Of a stretch of DNA of 64,000 nucleotides, positions 59,620 to 64,000 are shown one piece after another (the stretch's first letter is position 1; every line of letters starts with the position of its first letter). The notes under the pieces are model-generated. The model worked only from the letters and a program-made list of their open reading frames with translations. It was not told the DNA's origin and made no database searches. A program made the position numbers and the translations under genes. This DNA comes from Uranotaenia lowii (taxonomy: Eukaryota > Arthropoda > Insecta > Diptera > Culicidae). The DNA is taken from assembly GCF_029784155.1 (NCBI RefSeq), contig NC_073693.1, positions 28,746,343 through 28,810,342 of the forward strand. Reading direction: 5' to 3'.

Positions 59620-62600
59620 TATAGGTACTTATCTTGTTTCTCCTTGGCATGTTTGAATGATTGGCGATTGAATACAAAGCAACGGTAGTGATAAAAGTTG
59701 ATAAAATCAAAAGCTTCAGCACCATCTGGTTTTCAATATTAAAACATTTCATCCGGAAAGCTCCCTTCTTCCACGTAATCGATCAACCAAAGAAAACACA
59801 CAACACCCGCAGAGAATCGTTCCGTTTCATTCGTCGAATCAAGTGAAAAACTATATTTATGGACCAACGCACCACAACACAAATGAAAAATTTTAAGGTC
59901 TTGAAAACCGCAACAATAATAAGCCAGTGTTACCAGAACTCCAATATGAAATTATGATTGAATTTGGTGATTTAATCATTTTCTTTTTTTTTTTTTGCTC
60001 GAGATGACAACATTTAACATCCCAGGTGAAGGATCATGGCTTGTTTCCTCTATCTAGTTGCAGCGAAAAATCTCATCCCTGGTCAAAGAGATTCACCCCA
60101 AAGTAAGAGGACCTTGGTGTGAGATTGTTCAACGACAAAACCATTAGCCAAAATCCATTCTTTGAGGCAACGGGAGCAAGGAGCTTCGGAACAAAACGTT
60201 TGACTTCGTCCTGATCAGTGGGAAGTGAAGTATGGAGCAGCAAAATCTAACCGAACAAATTGTCGGGATTTTCGCCTCAACCACCGAAGCTTCCAGGCCT
60301 CCGAGAAGCAGGGGCTAGAGACAATAAAATTGAATAATTCATACTATGTGCCATTTGCCAGGTTTTTCGGGGAGAAGAATCTTTCCAGTCTTCCTAACCA
60401 GAGCACCAAGTTTCTGGGGGTCCGGTATGCAGCAAACTGACAGCCCAACCAGCTCTTCTCTTCTAAAAAGAAATCTGAAAGCCTCCAAAAAGCGATTTCT
60501 GCAGCAAGTTTGACAAAATTTTGCACGCCCACCACAATGTGCATCATCCAGAGCACTAAATACCGAACCGGTGTCCCAGCTTTTTGGGAAAACTTTCGCC
60601 GCCAAGTGTACCTTTCTGAAGCATCACAAAGACCGGGCGCTATTCCAACTTAATCCAAAAGACCCCCCGAAAAAGTGGTGGTCATCGTCTAGATTGAGCT
60701 CGAGTGCGGGTGGTATCTCGGTGTCACCAATCACACCCGGAGGCTTCTTTCGGTTCTACGGTTTTTTTTCGTTTTTTTCTGGTCCTGATGGCTGCTTCTG
60801 GCACGATTGTCTCTTCCCCCGAAAATCCATTGAGAAGCCTCGGAGACAAGCTTAAGTATCATCCACAATCCGACACGGGGGGAGAAAGTTTGGCCATGGC
60901 TGGTTACTCTCCAAAATCCGAAGTCCGTGTCCCGGACTTCGAGTGTGGGATGACCCGGAGAGTGTCTGCCGAGGTTAATCCTCCGGTGGAGTGCTACTGC
61001 CGTCATCCGATGACGATGCCTTAGGCTAAATCTATTACCCGGCAAAGCTCCGGATTGACCTACCTCTTGCCGTGTCGTATCTGCACCGTTGCCATCTGCA
61101 TGAACCGGCGTTGCTGCTCTTTTCTGAATGAAACGTGAACGTTTTCAAGCATCGAGAGCGACCGGGTGATTGGGCTTCTTGAGGCTGTTGAATGGGGCGT
61201 GGAACTGGAACTGGAATGGCGACGCGGCGTCGACCAAACGATTAGAGCTTCCGAATTTAGTTAGTTTGGTAAGTCCCCGAGGCTTAAGATAACATCTTTT
61301 TGCTGTGGTCGATTAGCTGAAACAACATGATTGGAAGTAAATTTGGGCCATGCTTTTGTTTGAGCTTCCGAAAGAAAACTTTGCTTACCGCAAGCTGCAG
61401 TTACATGGGCGAAATCGCTGATGCTTGAAGCAGGAGGATTTGCTTTATTTTTTCAATAGAAATGTGCTCAAGTTAAAACTAATTCATTCGATTGTTTAAT
61501 CCTGGTCAATATGCCCTTAACTGGATGGATTCAATTTTTAGGACCAATCTCTAAGGTCAATACTGACTTACGTCAAAACTCATAAGCTGATTAGCAAAAT
61601 TGTTTAAATCCGGCCTGCGTTTACACTTGTTCAAAGCTGTTTTTAATTTTAATTAAGTGGATTTTGATGCCACGAAAGCACCAACGCACTGAGCTATTGT
61701 AAAGGATCATTATTGACGTTCACCCATAAATGCCAATCAAAAATCAATCAGAATATTAAATTGCTTTTCAACCAATTATATTTACACTGCTGCACTGTTT
61801 TGTCGCCATCATCGGTGTTCTGCTCGAATGTGTCTCCCCATTTGACTCAATAGTTGAGTTTGAGCTGAGCCTATTATTCCTATATTCAGTTACATACACA
61901 CCCGTCAATGAAAATAACCCACTTTCCATTCATTTGAGTAGGGCGTCCTGTTATTCGCCATAATGTAACATAATTATTTCATCAATCCGGCATGCCAAGC
62001 CCATTCTCTACTGATTCGCCCCTTTCTTCCGCAAACTCATTCACAAAATAACTGATGCCCCTTCCCTCCCTTTTTTTATCTCTCTGACTAAGTTCTCGGA
62101 AGGCACCTATTAGCATTAATTCCCGATAAAAATAACAAATTAGTGATCGATAAATCCTGCTGCTCCATTCTGCCCAAGCTCATAAAACACTTTTTTCCGA
62201 TTGTAGTGACAGTAAGGTCGGTTTGCAAATTGTGTCTCCCTGCTACTCGAAGCTGAGTAGGGGGGGATGAATGGGAGTTAACGCTGCTGTTCGTTTGACT
62301 GGAACGCATCGATTTGTCGCACCAATAAACTTCTTGTTTAAAAATTTTCTTCAAAGACTTCCGACATCGAATTTCTGGATTTTTGCATGACAAATTTGGA
62401 GTAGAACCATTACAAATTTACTAAAATGTAATCTGGATCGCTATTTTTTAAATTATTATTATTATTATTATTATTATTAAGGAAATACAATTCAAATTCC
62501 TTTATTCAAGTTTTCTATCAGCATCTACATAAAAATTTTAGCTGCAATTCAAGGAAAGAATTAAAAGTTACTGCTTACCTTCTAACTAAAAATACCGATA

Positions 62601-64000
62601 ATGATTGCTGTTTTGTGAATTTTCTCATATCACACATGCTTCAAGCTTCCTTAAACACGCCGAAAGAAAAATCTTGTGCATACTTGCTAATTCGAAATAT
62701 TTTCAATTTGAAATTTAAAAGATTGATTCTGTCGCAAACTTTTCCTAAAATAGCGAATATGTCATACATGTACTTAGTGGGTTTTTTTTTTAATTTTATT
62801 TGAGAATTTTTAAACACTTAGTGTTCATTCGAGTCAATACTTACAAAATACTTAAAATTATTACATAAAGCCTTAAAACTAACACAATTTTGAGATTTTT
62901 ATAATTTTTGATAAGACCACATGATTTTATAATTTTTGTTAGTTTTTGATCTGCTTCTTGGGTGTATGCCAAAATATCGCCCATCGTTCCAATTTCGCAT
63001 TCTTGCCTTTGACTTTCGTATTTACTGCTGTCCAATAAAGCTTAGTGCATTTAGAAATGGGACAGTTACGAATGCGTGTATCTCAAAAACCTTTCGTTTG
63101 GTCCAAATGCATTTTATGAAGGAAATGAAGGTAATCTTATGATAATTCATAAAAAAATTTAAAAAAAAATATTTTTCGTTTTTTTTGTGAGAAAAATGTC
63201 TACTTTATTCTTGGTATCTTCCATCGGTCGGCGCACACTTTTTTCAGTCATGCATGATATTGATCAGTTTTTCCAACTTAGACTTCGTCTAATCTGTTTT
63301 TAAGAGGCTGCATCCACCTCCTTCAATTTCTGCTAGTTTTTGGTCCAATACTTCTCTTTTTGAAGAAACTAAGGGCAATTTAGTGGGTACAACTGTTTCA
63401 AAATGAACAAAACTCGATTATTCTGAGCCAATTAAATGCGTTTTAAAGGGAATTTCTGCTGGAAAAATCTGTCAATTACGAAGTGAAACCATCATGAGAT
63501 TGAACTTAAATAATAATCAGTTAGTACAGATCATAAATTGCGAAACGTATATACAAGATTACTCTTTTTTGGCTTTTAAAAACAGCGAAAACCAAAGCTT
63601 AATTTGAAATTTGTTGTGCTTTTCTACAGGAACAGAATTTTGGAACACATTATATTTTATACAAAACAACTTGCAAATACAAACTTGAATCTGCTAAAGA
63701 TCTTAACACGAGCAGACATGTTATGGGATTCATACGCTGAAATTTGTCTGAAATAGGGTTTTTCATAAGTTTTGTCGTCCATCAGAAATCATCTTTCTCA
63801 TAGCCTCGGTTCCGTTTATTCATCTTACGAGCTATGGAACGAGAAAAAACTTTTTGTTTGAGGTTAGATTTGAATGACTGATAACTAGGCAACACTTTCG
63901 GGTTTTTAGAGAATTTTTTTTGAACATTTCAGCGATCTACACTTAGTTTTTCGCTTATTAAAAATTAAAAATTCTGGTATGAGATTTGACTTCTCTGATG
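59620..64000. other. Single-copy-looking DNA, no gene recognised
   Basis: Composition is GC-richer between about 60.0 and 61.4 kb, where overlapping short frames occur on both strands without recognisable domains. A donor-like GGTAAGT at about 61,269 follows the TTAGTTTG end of that block but has no matching acceptor or coding frame. The rest (61.4-64 kb) is AT-rich, with an (ATT)n run and no transposon ends recognised. Confidence 0.5.
62453..62478. repeat. (ATT)n microsatellite
   Basis: About nine uninterrupted ATT units. Such a run can mark the 3' end of an I-like LINE, but no coding remnant was found upstream. Confidence 0.9.

Noticed and set aside
60225..61045. Overlapping short frames in the 60-61 kb GC-richer block as genes
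   Set aside because: Frames on both strands overlap, none has a recognisable motif, and no splice-site chain links them.
1..64000. tRNA, rRNA or endogenous viral genes
   Set aside because: No convincing box A/box B pair with cloverleaf potential, no conserved rRNA words, and no viral polymerase or capsid motifs were seen by eye on either strand.

Overview
This window looks like non-coding DNA from an AT-rich insect genome, most likely a dipteran and possibly a mosquito. The evidence is the transposon mix: hAT MITEs with 8-bp target duplications, Helitrons, a Tc1/mariner remnant and an I-like LINE tail with an (AAT)n end. There are also long simple satellites and no operon-like gene packing. 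The species is an inference. I could not support any intact cellular protein-coding gene, tRNA or rRNA. The very long open frames in the window are artefacts of 9-bp repeats: nine bases are three codons, so a stop-free unit stays open indefinitely.

Layout. 1-4,860: single-copy-looking DNA, with a GC-richer block at about 3.17-4.65 kb. 4,861-7,918: satellite array A (unit GACAATTTT on +). 7,919-14,156: AT-rich DNA with a strong recursive-splice-site candidate at 8,354/8,355, a 1,469-bp hAT-like insertion (9,838-11,306) splitting an older repeat, and a palindrome. 14,166-14,887: foldback transposon. 17,290-20,540: array B (same unit, inverted). 22,385-24,533: array C (+ orientation). 27.25-27.74 kb: truncated LINE. 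28,912-32,903: array D (inverted, with a higher-order repeat in its left three quarters). 33,572-37,985: three Helitron copies in the same orientation, with a hAT MITE inside the first and another inverted-repeat element at the first junction. 42,150: second recursive-splice-site candidate. 42,970-48,130: array E (unit TGACAAAAA) with a decayed left fringe, ending in a 500-N gap. 48,755-49,513: Tc1/mariner transposase remnant interrupted by a hAT MITE. 49,899-51,112: hAT element. 52,581-53,168: pogo-like inverted-repeat element. 53.36-54.2 kb: two more inverted-repeat elements. 54,339-58,371: 4-kb hAT element carrying a complete non-autonomous Helitron. 58,419-59,611: 1.2-kb foldback element. 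59.6-64 kb: single-copy-looking DNA.

Taken together, about a quarter of the window is satellite made of GACA-cored short units. About another fifth is recognisable transposon, much of it nested and bounded by perfect target duplications. The two juxtaposed acceptor/donor sites on the same strand, 33.8 kb apart with no exon between them, fit a window lying inside one giant intron transcribed on +. If so, oppositely oriented arrays A/C and B/D would be in one transcript and could pair as long dsRNA. That is a testable inference, not something the sequence proves.
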